NCBI RefSeq assembly: GCF_002886255.1
Contig: NZ_KZ614149.1
Span: 2,294,001-2,358,000, forward strand
DNA: 64,000 nt
Source: Alteribacillus bidgolensis
GTDB taxonomy: Bacteria > Bacillota > Bacilli > Bacillales > Marinococcaceae
Direction of reading: 5' to 3'
The notes beneath the pieces are model-generated. The model was given only the letters and a program-made list of their open reading frames with translations, was not told the origin of the DNA and searched no databases. Below are positions 18,653-28,078 of this stretch, piece after piece. Every line of letters starts with the position of its first letter. Within the stretch, counting starts at the first letter, position 1. Both the position numbers and the translations under genes were made by a program.

Positions 18653-19008
18653 TATAAAAAAAGGAGGGATGCTTTTGATTAACATTCCTCCTAACTAGAA
18701 AATACCGATTGAATAATGGTCAATATAACTCCTGTTGATCAAAAAACTTATGACAACCACTTCACTCAGAGCACATCGAAAGAGTGGGGTTATAGTATCC
18801 ATCTTTAATCTTCATTATTAATTTTAGCATCAATTCCATCTATATGTTCAGTATGACTGTTAGAATATTTTGATTTAATTTGTTGTAAGGAAACTCTATA
18901 TATAGTGAACTGATTGTTTGCAGCTTATAATCAATGTAATGTAATGTATAAACCCTTCTCATTCACTAGTTTTGTAAGCAATAATCGTATATAACCAGAA
19001 AGTACAAT
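18653..19008. other. Gene-free stretch
   Basis: A hairpin-like GGAGGGATG...CATTCCTCC element at 18662-18694 could end the dead BCCT transcript. The rest is A/T-rich with no recognisable gene or site. Confidence 0.5.
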
Positions 19009-19269
19009 TCAATCACTTCCTGAAATAATCAGATCATCAAAAACGGTTCCAATTATTTGCTCTGAAAACACCTCTGACCCCTTTTTAACATGGAGATCTT
19101 GGATAGTTCCACTGACTCCTATATTAACTACTTCGATTTTTCCATAATAATTTCGAATCTTGGCTATTTCTTCCCATTCATATACGTAGTCGTCTGGCTT
19201 CACGCACACACTTTCCACTTTTCCATCACATGGACTAAGTATAGAAGCACAGGGTTTCATTTTTTCCAT
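19009..19269 (-). CDS. Small lipoyl/biotinyl-fold protein without an obvious attachment lysine
   Basis: 86 residues predicted to fold as a biotinyl/lipoyl-like flattened barrel: ILSPCDGKVESVCVKPDDYV forms one half and VGVSGTI-type VNIGVSGTIQDLHVKKGSEV the symmetric half. The hairpin that should carry the modified Lys (DKA or MKM) reads GKIEVVN, so modification is doubtful. It starts two bases after the BCCT stop, so it is translated with the transporter. Possibly a partner or regulator of the oxygenase complex or the transporter; no function is known to me. Confidence 0.6.
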   Translation of the reverse strand: MEKMKPCASILSPCDGKVESVCVKPDDYVYEWEEIAKIRNYYGKIEVVNIGVSGTIQDLHVKKGSEVFSEQIIGTVFDDLIISGSD

Positions 19270-19271
19270 TA

Positions 19272-20882
19272 CTATCCCTCCTTAGAAACCTTTGAATGAT
19301 CTTCTTGCTTACTAGTAATATTATGCTTATTGGCTATATTATATCGGCTATGATGAAATCTTTTCTCCTCTAGGGTGAATTCTCTTTTAAGTGACTTTAG
19401 AACTGAATAACCGATGAGCAATAATAATATTGTAAAGGGTGCTGCCACCACGATCGATATTGTTCGTACTGCTTCCAATCCTCCTGTGAGTAAAAAGACA
19501 ATGGCAGAACCCGCAATGATAACTCCCCAGGAAGCCTTTAATAAATTAGTAGGATTCAGCTGCCCGCCATTGCTTAACATGCATAAGACGTAAGTTGCGG
19601 AGTCCGCTGATGTAATAAAAAAGACTAAAATGAGGGTAAATGAAATAATGCTAAGTATCGTTCCCATTTGATAAAAATCAAGAAAAGAGAAAAGAGCAAT
19701 TGTGACATCCTCGTTTATTGCTTGGCTAAGCCCGCTGTTCCCAAGTGTATGAACCTGACTAATGGCTGCCACCCCAATGATAGAAAACCAAATAAAGGTG
19801 ATCAGTGATGGTACGATTAAGACTCCTGTCATGTACTCTTTAATGGTGCGCCCTCGAGAAATTCTCGCAAAGAATGATCCAACAAAAGGACCCCACGTCA
19901 TCCACCACGCCCAATAAAAAACCGTCCAATCACTTATCCATTCATTTCCAGACGGATTAAAACTATCAAGTCGAAAGCTTAGATTTACAAGATCACCTAG
20001 ATAACTTCCGGTAGAACCTATAAATACTTGAAGAATCTGTTTGGAAGGTCCTATAAAAAAGAGGACAAGCATTAAGACCCCTGCGAGAACCATATTTACA
20101 TTTGATAATATTTTTATACCTTTGTGTAATCCGGATAAAGCAGATATTAAGAATAATAGAGTTGCTGCCACGATAATTCCAATTTGTGAGACAAAGGTAT
20201 TAGGAATTCCATACATATAGTTCAGGCCGCCTGTGATTTGTAAGGCGCTAAGCCCGAGAGTGCTGGCCACCCCAATTGCTGTAATAAAGACAGCGAGTAC
20301 ATCAATGATCTTCCCTATTGGTGAATAGATCTTGTCTCCTAAAAGTGGATAAAAGATGGAACTAATCGTTGCAGGAAGATCTTTTCTATATTGAAAATAG
20401 CCAAGACCTAAGCCAAGAAGAGCGAAGATCGCCCATGGATGAAGGCCCCAATGAAAAAATATATACTTCATAGAAAGCGCAGCGCTTTCTGCACTAGAAG
20501 CCTCTCCATATGGTGGATTCGTGTAATGCATAACAGGTTCGGCTACACTCCAAAATAATATCCCTACACCCATGCCGCCACTAAATAACATGGCTATCCA
20601 AGAGCGTGTACTGAATTCTGGGCGCTCCGAATCTTTTCCCAGGCGTATTTTTCCATACTTTGAAAACATGAAGTAAAGACAAAACCCTACAAAGGCCGAA
20701 GCTGCTAGAAGGTAAAACCAATCAAAATAGGTTAATGCGAGGTTTAAAAGCATATTGGCCGTATTTGAGAGCCATTCCGTCCACAGTACGCCAATGACGA
20801 TAAACAAGCCACATATAAGTAAAGAAACTCTTAATACATCTTGTTTTTTCAACATTCCTCCTCCTTTATGTGTATGATTCAA
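19272..20882 (-). CDS. BCCT-family transporter
   Basis: 536-residue, twelve-helix transporter for quaternary-ammonium compounds. Seen: the glycine loop GGMGVGILFWSVAEPVMHY near residue 100, with GMG as in sodium-coupled betaine carriers, and the signature WTVFYWAWWMTWGPFVGSFF near 325 followed by ARISRGRT. A charged C-terminal tail could serve in osmosensing. It overlaps the reductase gene by four bases, placing it in the Rieske-oxygenase operon, so it very likely imports the compound that operon degrades (inference). Confidence 0.93.
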   Translation of the reverse strand: MNHTHKGGGMLKKQDVLRVSLLICGLFIVIGVLWTEWLSNTANMLLNLALTYFDWFYLLAASAFVGFCLYFMFSKYGKIRLGKDSERPEFSTRSWIAMLFSGGMGVGILFWSVAEPVMHYTNPPYGEASSAESAALSMKYIFFHWGLHPWAIFALLGLGLGYFQYRKDLPATISSIFYPLLGDKIYSPIGKIIDVLAVFITAIGVASTLGLSALQITGGLNYMYGIPNTFVSQIGIIVAATLLFLISALSGLHKGIKILSNVNMVLAGVLMLVLFFIGPSKQILQVFIGSTGSYLGDLVNLSFRLDSFNPSGNEWISDWTVFYWAWWMTWGPFVGSFFARISRGRTIKEYMTGVLIVPSLITFIWFSIIGVAAISQVHTLGNSGLSQAINEDVTIALFSFLDFYQMGTILSIISFTLILVFFITSADSATYVLCMLSNGGQLNPTNLLKASWGVIIAGSAIVFLLTGGLEAVRTISIVVAAPFTILLLLIGYSVLKSLKREFTLEEKRFHHSRYNIANKHNITSKQEDHSKVSKEG

Positions 20883-22111
20883 ATCTTTTGAAGTGGCTGC
20901 ACCTTCTTCAAAAGAATGGTTGGATCGCTTATTTGCTGCAAATCCATCGCTTGTTGTTTTTGAATGAATTTGCGAGCAGGAATAACATTTTTGGGCTGAT
21001 TGACCATTAAAGCGCCGTGAATAACCTGGTTGTTATCTGCATAAAAGCAAGAAAATTCACCGTCCTCTGGACTTCCTCTGAAAACGATCGTTGCATCTTG
21101 CAGTGGGAGCCCTACAAATTGGAATTGCTGATCGTATTGATTAGACCAAAAGAAGGGAACTGCACGATATGGTTCTGAATGATTGTGAACAATGTTTTTT
21201 GCTATGGATTTCCCTTGGTTCATTGCATGGTCCCAATGCGCCACAACAATGGATTTATTTTGGTATGTCCATTCTGCGCAGTCACCTGCTGCGTAGACAT
21301 GAGGGAGGGTTGTCCTCCCATATTCATCAGTGATATATCCCTTGTTCACCTGTAAGTCCGGGTGAGTAATCGAAGTATTAGGCATTACACCGATCCCAAT
21401 GACAACGGCGTCACAAGGGACCACTTTTCCTTTTTTGGTTCTAATCTTTTCCACTTTTCTTTCGCCTTCAAAATGGGAGACTGAATCATTGGTCAAAAAA
21501 GTTACGTCTTTTCGATCGTGGATATCGTAAAAATATTGTCCTGCCTCTTTTCCGAACAAATGGGACATCGGTAAGTCTCCCATTTCAATGACCGATACCT
21601 CTATGCCCTTCTCCCGACAAACGGCTGCTACTTCAAGTCCGATAAAACCCGCCCCAATAATAGCTATACGTTTGATTTTCGTTAAAGAATTTTTTAGCTT
21701 TCGTGCATCTGATAGAGACTTTAAATAGTGGATTCCATCTAGGTGATCTCCGTCAACAGAAAGTTTTCGCAGCGATGAACCCGTTGCTAAAATAAGGTTT
21801 GAGTATGGAAAAAATCTTCCATCATCCGTTTCTACCTTGCATTCTTCAGCATGAATTTTTTTGGCTTTTACGCCAGACAATAAATTTACAGAAAGTTCCG
21901 TATATTCTTCTTTTGAGAATAGAGTAAAATCCTTTTCTTCCTGTGCTCCTGATAAATATTCTTTGGAGAGGGGCGGGCGGTCGTATGGAACCTCCGCCTC
22001 GCCTTCTACTAATGTGATGTTTCCCTCAAACCCTTCTTTTCGCAATGATTTTGCTGCATGATGGCCTGCGATTCCTCCACCGATTATTAAGGTTGAATTG
22101 TAGTCTAGCAT
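20879..22111 (-). CDS. FAD-dependent ferredoxin reductase for the Rieske oxygenase
   Basis: 410-residue NAD(P)H:ferredoxin reductase of the rhodocoxin/BenC-like class. Seen: FAD site IIGGGIAGHHAAKSL near residue 10, NAD(P) site IAIIGAGFIGLEVAAVC near 150, and the second FAD motif VYAAGDCAEW near 268; C-terminal reductase domain from about 320. It shares eight bases with the Rieske ferredoxin gene upstream and four with the BCCT gene downstream. Expected chain: NADH to this FAD protein to the Rieske ferredoxin to the oxygenase. Confidence 0.9.
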   Translation of the reverse strand: MLDYNSTLIIGGGIAGHHAAKSLRKEGFEGNITLVEGEAEVPYDRPPLSKEYLSGAQEEKDFTLFSKEEYTELSVNLLSGVKAKKIHAEECKVETDDGRFFPYSNLILATGSSLRKLSVDGDHLDGIHYLKSLSDARKLKNSLTKIKRIAIIGAGFIGLEVAAVCREKGIEVSVIEMGDLPMSHLFGKEAGQYFYDIHDRKDVTFLTNDSVSHFEGERKVEKIRTKKGKVVPCDAVVIGIGVMPNTSITHPDLQVNKGYITDEYGRTTLPHVYAAGDCAEWTYQNKSIVVAHWDHAMNQGKSIAKNIVHNHSEPYRAVPFFWSNQYDQQFQFVGLPLQDATIVFRGSPEDGEFSCFYADNNQVIHGALMVNQPKNVIPARKFIQKQQAMDLQQISDPTILLKKVQPLQKI

Positions 22112-22458
22112 GAAGATGCTCCTTTCATGTTAATCCATACTTGATCATCTTTCACAATAACTTCATATGTTGAAAGAGGTTGGTCTGTTGGTCCTTCAAT
22201 TACTGTTCCATCTCGAATATCAAAAGAAGCAAAATGAAGGGGGCAATATAAACAGTGGCCATCAAGATCTCCATTCGCAAGCTCTGCATATGCATGAGTG
22301 CAAATTCCATCTACTGCATACACTTTCCCATCGACTTTTCCTACGACAATTGTTTTATTTCCTGCATATATTTCTCTAGGTTCATCCTCTTCAATCGAGG
22401 ATAGCTCATCAACAAAAATGTATTGTGAACTTTCCATCATACAATCAACCTCTTTCAT
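22105..22458 (-). CDS. Rieske [2Fe-2S] ferredoxin
   Basis: 117-residue Rieske ferredoxin that carries electrons to a ring-hydroxylating-type oxygenase. Ligands: CTHAYAEL near residue 54 and CLYCPLHFASFDIRDG near 73 (C-x-H, C-x2-H). Compact length, no membrane segment. Starts seven bases after the oxygenase gene ends. Distinct from the longer Rieske protein at 7227. Confidence 0.92.
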   Translation of the reverse strand: MKEVDCMMESSQYIFVDELSSIEEDEPREIYAGNKTIVVGKVDGKVYAVDGICTHAYAELANGDLDGHCLYCPLHFASFDIRDGTVIEGPTDQPLSTYEVIVKDDQVWINMKGASSC

Positions 22459-22465
22459 CTAGGAA

Positions 22466-23623
22466 TTAAAAAGGTTCTTCCAACTTTTTGTGTACATAGT
22501 GTTTAAACTTAGCTACACGCCAATCTATGGGGGTTAGTATGCCTCCGCTTTCATAAACACGGGATTCGTTCCCTTGCTGGGCCCATTCACATGCTTCCCA
22601 ATCTTCTTTACTTGTAATATCCCAAATATCTATGGCATCCTGGATTGGTTCCTTATTTTCTAACACCTCAGGCGTAAACAACCAGTACCCCTTAACGATA
22701 GTCTTATCCACATCAATTGGCCACATGGCAGCAACAAACACATAGTCAGAAGCCATGCAAATATAAGAATGTGGGAAAAAGTGAAGATAATAAATCTTTG
22801 ATACATCTTCTTCTTTCAGATTTGGAAAAGGCGGACGGTAGGCCTTGCCATCTAGATTCACCCGCTCAAGTCCAGGTTTGAGCTCCATGGCTCCTACATG
22901 CTTTAAGACTTCCGTATCTGGTATGTTTTTATCAATCCATTGCCTAGGACGGTTTGGAGGGGTTACACGACTTAACTCTGGATGAATGTTACCGCAGTGG
23001 TAACACTCGGATGCATTTTCCATCAAAAGCTTCCAATTTGCATGAACGGTATACGTTTTCTGGGATCCAATTCTTAGGTTTTTCATGTCATATTTCTCAT
23101 ATATCGACCATGATTCTGGAAGTCGGAAACTTTCTTCTAACGAGGGTGCGTTAGGATCCATGTTAATCCAGATGTACCCATCCCAAATTTCGGTTCTTAC
23201 AGAATGCAGTTGGACTTTTTCACAAGAGAATTCTTCCGTTTCCCTTGGAATATTAGGAGCACTAAGAAGCTTTCCTGTTTCACCGTCATACATCCAGCTG
23301 TGATATGGGCATGTAATGTATCCTTTAGACATATTTCCTGTACCTTCCTCACAAAGACGTGAGCCTCTGTGCATACAAACATTGTAATAGGTTTGGATAC
23401 TTCCCTCTTGTGTTCTCATACAGATAAGGCTTTCTTTTTCTAATTGGATGGTGAAATAATCTCCTACATTCGGAACCTCTTCTATTCTCCCTGCTAACAA
23501 CCAGGTTTTCATCCATATTTGTTCAACTTCTTTACGAAAACTATCTTGGTCTGTATACTCATAACCGAGGAATGTCGGTTCAAATTTCGCTTCCTTGGGC
23601 CAGCCTCCCTCAATTGTCTTCAT
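22466..23623 (-). CDS. Rieske non-haem iron oxygenase, alpha subunit (betaine demethylase type)
   Basis: 385-residue catalytic subunit. Rieske domain: CMHRGSRLCEEGTGN then CPYHSWMYDGETG (about residues 82-115). Mononuclear iron domain: NWKLLMENASECYHCGNIHP (about 195-215) supplies the two His ligands; the Asp comes from the C-terminal region. The NWK..EN..ECYHC form is typical of the subgroup that N-demethylates glycine betaine, proline betaine or carnitine rather than aromatic ring dioxygenases. Followed by its ferredoxin, reductase and a BCCT importer, and preceded by a P5C-dehydrogenase-like ALDH, which favours proline betaine or a similar N-methyl amino acid (inference). Confidence 0.88.
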   Translation of the reverse strand: MKTIEGGWPKEAKFEPTFLGYEYTDQDSFRKEVEQIWMKTWLLAGRIEEVPNVGDYFTIQLEKESLICMRTQEGSIQTYYNVCMHRGSRLCEEGTGNMSKGYITCPYHSWMYDGETGKLLSAPNIPRETEEFSCEKVQLHSVRTEIWDGYIWINMDPNAPSLEESFRLPESWSIYEKYDMKNLRIGSQKTYTVHANWKLLMENASECYHCGNIHPELSRVTPPNRPRQWIDKNIPDTEVLKHVGAMELKPGLERVNLDGKAYRPPFPNLKEEDVSKIYYLHFFPHSYICMASDYVFVAAMWPIDVDKTIVKGYWLFTPEVLENKEPIQDAIDIWDITSKEDWEACEWAQQGNESRVYESGGILTPIDWRVAKFKHYVHKKLEEPF

Positions 23624-23647
23624 GTTAATTCTCCTTTCTCCATCCCA

Positions 23648-25195
23648 CTATAATATTTCAGAAATAGTTTTTGACTGCACAAAGTGTTTGAGATAATCAA
23701 GGGAACCTGTCTTTGCTCCCGTTCCAGACATATAGTACCCTCCAAAAGGTTGAACTCCTACGACTGCTCCCGTACATTTGCCATTAAAGAATAAATTTCC
23801 GCATACCATATGTCTCCGTGCGTATTCCATATGATCGCGATTTTGTGTGAATAAAGATCCAGTCAGCCCATATTCTGTGTTGTTAAAAACCTCGATTCCT
23901 TCTTTAACAGAAGATACCTTACTTATAGCGAGAACAGGATCAAATATTTCCTCCTTCATAATAAGGGAGTCAGCTGGAGCATCGATAAAAATGGTTGGTT
24001 CGATAAAATAACCATAACTATCATCAGTGCCTCCTCCGCATGCAAGAACAGACTCTTTCTTTCCGCTCTCTATATACTGGCTAATGTTAGTGAAGGAACT
24101 GCGGTCGATCACTGGACCCATATCATTATTATCAACGGGGGATCCTTGCGTTAGTTGTTTCGTTCGAGAGACTATTTTATCAATCAAAGGCTCGTAGATA
24201 TTTTCATGAATGATGGCACGTGATCCAGCCGAGCATTTTTGCCCCTGAAAGCGAAAAGCAGAAACCACAATCGCTTCAGCTGCTGCTTCAAGGTCGGCTG
24301 ACTCATCAACCACAATGCCGTCTTTCCCGCCCATTTCAGATATTACCCGCTTAATCCACCGCTGTTCCTGAACTTTTTTATGAGCTGTTTCATCAATATG
24401 AACTCCAGCTTCCTTAGATCCTGTAAAGGAGATAAAGTTAACATCACGATGTCCAACCATGAAATCCCCAATCTCTCTAGATGAGCCAGGTACAAAATTT
24501 ACCACACCATCGGGAAGGTTGATTTCATCCAAAATTTCCATAAATTTTGATCCAATTACCGAAGTAAGAGAAGAAGGTTTTACTAAAACAGTGTTGCCTG
24601 TGACAATCGCTGCAGCCGTCATTCCAGTCAAAATGGCAAAGGGAAAATTCCATGGAGGAATAATCACGCCTACCCCGAGCGGTAGATACTCAAGGTTATT
24701 ATCGATGCCAGGTTGTCTAATTAGATCCCCATCTCTCTCCATCTGCATCGCTTTTCTCCCATAAATCTCTAAGAAATCTATAGCCTCGTTGATATCTCCA
24801 TCCGATTCTGTCCAATTTTTCCCCGCTTCCATTACGTGCCATGCGATTAATTCAGCCTTACGTTTTCGAAAAACCTCAGCTGCCTTAAACAGGTAATTCG
24901 CTCTCTCTCGAAAGGTCTTTGATCTCCAGGATTCAAAGGTATTCCATGCCACTCCTATAGCTTTCTCAATATCCTGTTGAGTAGCTTGACTGGTATAACC
25001 CACTACTTGTTCATGATTCGAAGGGTTATAAGATGGAATCTTTTTTTCTGAATAAATTCGATCCTCCCCGATAATGAGCGGGTAATGTTCTGAAAATTGA
25101 CTCTGAATTTCATAGATTTTTTCCCTTAATAACTTCTCATTTTCAGGCTGTGTCCATTCCACTGTTTGTTCATTTTTAAATTCTGCAACAGCCAT
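23648..25195 (-). CDS. 1-pyrroline-5-carboxylate dehydrogenase-like ALDH
   Basis: 515-residue aldehyde dehydrogenase of the RocA/PruA type that converts glutamate-5-semialdehyde to glutamate with NAD+. Seen: IPPWNFPFAILTGM near 177, FTGSKEAG near 255, SEMGGKDGIVVDESADLE near 287, catalytic Cys in FRFQGQKCSAGSRAIIH near 321, and the PFGGYYMSGTGAKTG C-terminal segment near 490. Length and motifs match RocA. No proline dehydrogenase is adjacent, so the preceding oxidation step must come from elsewhere or from a neighbour. Confidence 0.88.
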   Translation of the reverse strand: MAVAEFKNEQTVEWTQPENEKLLREKIYEIQSQFSEHYPLIIGEDRIYSEKKIPSYNPSNHEQVVGYTSQATQQDIEKAIGVAWNTFESWRSKTFRERANYLFKAAEVFRKRKAELIAWHVMEAGKNWTESDGDINEAIDFLEIYGRKAMQMERDGDLIRQPGIDNNLEYLPLGVGVIIPPWNFPFAILTGMTAAAIVTGNTVLVKPSSLTSVIGSKFMEILDEINLPDGVVNFVPGSSREIGDFMVGHRDVNFISFTGSKEAGVHIDETAHKKVQEQRWIKRVISEMGGKDGIVVDESADLEAAAEAIVVSAFRFQGQKCSAGSRAIIHENIYEPLIDKIVSRTKQLTQGSPVDNNDMGPVIDRSSFTNISQYIESGKKESVLACGGGTDDSYGYFIEPTIFIDAPADSLIMKEEIFDPVLAISKVSSVKEGIEVFNNTEYGLTGSLFTQNRDHMEYARRHMVCGNLFFNGKCTGAVVGVQPFGGYYMSGTGAKTGSLDYLKHFVQSKTISEIL

Positions 25196-25265
25196 ATCCT
25201 CACCCCTTTAGTGTTTTTTATATAGGAGGAAAGAGGATAAGATGACCTATCCCCTTCATCCATTT

Positions 25266-26318
25266 TTAAAACATTGCTGGTTTAGACCAAAGTTTTACAT
25301 TCGTTCCTAGTTCTTTTTCTTTTGCATTCTTATAAACTCGGTAACTATTGGCGGTATCCGTTGCACAAATACCCAACGTTACAAAAAATACTGAATCATC
25401 TTCATTCTCACGACAAACTTGATTGTTCAACATTACTTGTCCTAGCTCCGTAATTTCCTCTGGATTCAATCGGCCAGCTTTTGTTAATTCAGAAAGGGGA
25501 TACTTATCGTCCTTTAAACGCAGCTTATAATCCATACAATATTTATTAAATCCTTCTAGAATGGCTTCGTCCTTGTGATCCCACATAGAAACCCCTGAAT
25601 GAAACGACCCTTTCTTAATCCATTCTTTTGGAATGTATTCATTCCCAAGATTAACGTTGGTGGCGGTATAAACAATATCCGAAGGCGCAACAGCTTGTTC
25701 AATATCATCACAGATCTCAAAATTACAGCCAAGATGCTCCCATTTTGAAGCAAACTGTTGGGCTTTATCTTTATTAATGTCATAAAGCCTAACGGTCTTT
25801 ATGTTTTTCATTACCTTACTTGTGGCTTCGATATGAGCATTTTGGATAACTCCACAACCGACGAGTCCGATAGATTCAGAGTCAGGACGTGCACAATATT
25901 TTGCGCCTAGGGCACTGGAAGCACCTGTCCTTAAAGCGCTTACAATTGTGTCATCCATAACAGCAAAAGGATAGCCAGTATCCTCGTTATACAAAATAAT
26001 CATTCCATTAGAACGAGGAGTCTGATGATTAATCGGATTCATTGGGTTACTTGGAATACCTTTGACTGCCGCAACTTTCATTTCTTCTGATTGAATAAGA
26101 GAGGCATGGACTCCAATCCGCTTTCCTGAATAGTTTCCTTCTTCCCATAAAAGGTGCAAAAGTTCAGGCTCGACTACTTTTCCTTCTGCCATCCACTTAT
26201 TTACTTTCTCCACGTATTCTAAAATCATATCCATGTCCTTCGCACCAGCTTGAATACATTCTTCTTGGGATAACCATCGGACCAAGACTTCTTGATTTAC
26301 AGCAGCTTCAGTTGACAT
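25266..26318 (-). CDS. Ornithine cyclodeaminase/mu-crystallin family protein
   Basis: 350-residue Rossmann protein of the OCD/mu-crystallin family. Members cyclise ornithine to proline, reduce cyclic imines such as pyrroline-2-carboxylate, or act as subunits of amine-oxidising systems. Seen: substrate-side ALRTGASSALGAKYCARPDS near residue 130, NAD-binding IGLVGCGVIQNAHIEA near 150, and IVYTATN near 215. First gene of the betaine-type operon, so a role in handling a proline-like imine is plausible (inference). Divergent from the RpiR gene. Confidence 0.8.
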   Translation of the reverse strand: MSTEAAVNQEVLVRWLSQEECIQAGAKDMDMILEYVEKVNKWMAEGKVVEPELLHLLWEEGNYSGKRIGVHASLIQSEEMKVAAVKGIPSNPMNPINHQTPRSNGMIILYNEDTGYPFAVMDDTIVSALRTGASSALGAKYCARPDSESIGLVGCGVIQNAHIEATSKVMKNIKTVRLYDINKDKAQQFASKWEHLGCNFEICDDIEQAVAPSDIVYTATNVNLGNEYIPKEWIKKGSFHSGVSMWDHKDEAILEGFNKYCMDYKLRLKDDKYPLSELTKAGRLNPEEITELGQVMLNNQVCRENEDDSVFFVTLGICATDTANSYRVYKNAKEKELGTNVKLWSKPAMF

Positions 26319-26396
26319 CGTTTTGTTTCCTCCTAATTTTATTAAAATTTTCTACAAATTCATAATAATACTAAAAAGGAATAAAATAAACCATAA

Positions 26397-26456
26397 AAAA
26401 TAAAAAAGGAGAAATTACTCCTTTTTGTCTAAAAGAAAACGTTATTTGTTATAATA
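26397..26456 (+). promoter_or_regulatory. Divergent control region with hairpin and -10 box for the RpiR gene
   Basis: AAAAAGGAG...CTCCTTTTT hairpin at 26402-26426, followed by TATAAT at 26450-26455 on the plus strand, 43 bp ahead of the regulator. A weak TTGTCT lies 19 bp upstream of it. The region also serves the divergent OCD operon, the likely target of the regulator. Confidence 0.5.
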
Positions 26457-26498
26457 GAGCTAAAGTATTAAAGTAATTTACATTCTAGTATAGAAGGG

Positions 26499-27446
26499 AT
26501 GATTTATTTGGGACAGGATTCCGGAAAAACAAATGATTCTATAGACAAGATTCCTTCTTTCTCAGAAGTGCAAGAAGGTTCTCAGCATATTCTTAGGCAA
26601 TTAATTGATATTCGAAATACTTTACCAAAAAAACAAAAGAAACTGTGTGAGTTTTTAGTCGATAATTATCAATTAATTGGAATACTCACTCTGGAGGATT
26701 TAGCCAAAAAGGCTGGAGTTGGGACTACTACTGTGCTGAGATTGATTCGACATATAGGATATGACAGCTATTCAGCTATCAAGAAGGAAATCCAAAACGA
26801 GTCTGTCGCTACCCCATCTGCATGGTGGTATTTACAAGAGTCTTTTACCAACAAAGAGCAAAATAAACATAGTTTATCCCAAGTTGGAGAAGAATCGGTG
26901 AGGGCTTTAAATAGTACTGTCACGTCTTCCTTCAAGAAAGATTTTGATAAAGCCATCCATCTTTTATTAAATTCTGAAAAAGTTTATATTTTAGGATTGC
27001 GGTCAAGCAAGGGATTAGGGGAATATTTTGGCCACCTTCTTGAAGAGTTTTTCCCACGCGTGGTACAACTCAGTCATGATATAGAATTTGTTTTCGACAG
27101 AATAGTACGAGCAACTAAAAAAGAGACTTTGATTCTTATTGATAATGCTCCCTTTACAACCATTGGCCTTGAGACCGTAAAACTCTGTCATGAACGTGGG
27201 ATACCTGTTATTTTAATTACAGATCACTTATCTTCTCCTGCGGCATCTTTTTCTTCTATTACTTTAAAAACTCAGGCCAGCCAAAAACAATACACCGTCG
27301 TACCTACTATTTTTCTACTTGAAACCATTATTGTTGAACTAGGGAGAAAAACGTCCAATGAATCTATTGCAAACTTGCGGAGGGTTAGTGAAATATTAGA
27401 AGAAAAAAATATTACCCAGCCTTTTACCTTCTATCCATCAGATTAG
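26499..27446 (+). CDS. MurR/RpiR-family transcriptional regulator
   Basis: 315 residues: N-terminal helix-turn-helix (LEDLAKKAGVGTTTVLRLIR, about 70-90) and a C-terminal SIS domain (KVYILGLRSSKGLGEYFGH, about 162-180) that in this family binds a phosphosugar or other metabolite. ATG at 26499 has GAAGGG immediately before it; a TTG at 26508 has better spacing to the same site and may be the true start. It is transcribed away from the OCD-ALDH-oxygenase operon, so it is the prime candidate for its regulator. Confidence 0.85.
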   Translation: MIYLGQDSGKTNDSIDKIPSFSEVQEGSQHILRQLIDIRNTLPKKQKKLCEFLVDNYQLIGILTLEDLAKKAGVGTTTVLRLIRHIGYDSYSAIKKEIQNESVATPSAWWYLQESFTNKEQNKHSLSQVGEESVRALNSTVTSSFKKDFDKAIHLLLNSEKVYILGLRSSKGLGEYFGHLLEEFFPRVVQLSHDIEFVFDRIVRATKKETLILIDNAPFTTIGLETVKLCHERGIPVILITDHLSSPAASFSSITLKTQASQKQYTVVPTIFLLETIIVELGRKTSNESIANLRRVSEILEEKNITQPFTFYPSD

Positions 27447-27462
27447 ATAGAAGGTATTTTTT
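27426..27462 (+). terminator. Terminator of the RpiR gene
   Basis: Perfect 10-bp stem ACCTTCTATC/GATAGAAGGT (27426-27435, 27446-27455) followed by a T-rich run. The stem overlaps the stop codon. Confidence 0.85.
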
Positions 27463-27506
27463 CGGTTTTAAAACGTAAATATGAAACGTTTTTCTGTGAA
27501 AATTGT

Positions 27507-27647
27507 TTAGGAAGGAGCTTTGCTTTTCTTCTTGCCTGGCCCATGATCCAAATAAATAGACAAGAACCTTTTCTGAGGATAATTAGCAACGACTATCTCC
27601 CTTAGTTGAGAAAGGATATGGTCTCGAAGGGTTGAATGATCCGGCAT
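27507..27647 (-). CDS. Small 46-residue protein
   Basis: ATG at 27647 is preceded by AAGAGGAG at good spacing. It encodes MPDHSTLRDHILSQLREIVV, then a basic tail with HGPGKKKSKAPS. A predicted amphipathic helix leads into the tail; no membrane segment. I do not recognise the family. The strong ribosome-binding site and coding-like composition argue for a real gene; its short length argues caution. Confidence 0.5.
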   Translation of the reverse strand: MPDHSTLRDHILSQLREIVVANYPQKRFLSIYLDHGPGKKKSKAPS

Positions 27648-28078
27648 AGATATTTCTCCTCTTTTGTTTTTGTTCATTGTGTCATATAGACTAATTGATT
27701 TTCCCGCAATCTTTTTCGTATCCTTCTCTTAAAAATATTTGCTTTGAAGTGAAAAAGTTGACTTCATCCTTGTTCCGATAAAAATTGTTATTGTTACTAT
27801 TACTATGGGCTCTTATTTATTCATAAGTTTCTTAGATGAATTAAATGGCTTGATCGTTTTATGCTGATTGGATGATACATGGGTTTTAATATCTATAATG
27901 AAGAAGAAAAAACACAAGCAAGGTTGGGGATGGGAAATAAAATATTCCCTTTTGGAAGACATGAAATAGACAATCTTCCTTATTATGGAATAGTCCCTAT
28001 TATTGTTTAATAATATCAACTAATTTTTTTAGTCATATCGGTACCGGATCGGTGTTATTCCCTTCTCTTTGAAACTAC
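27648..28078. other. Gene-free stretch
   Basis: A/T-rich, no recognisable gene or strong site. Short open frames here lack ribosome-binding sites. Confidence 0.5.
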
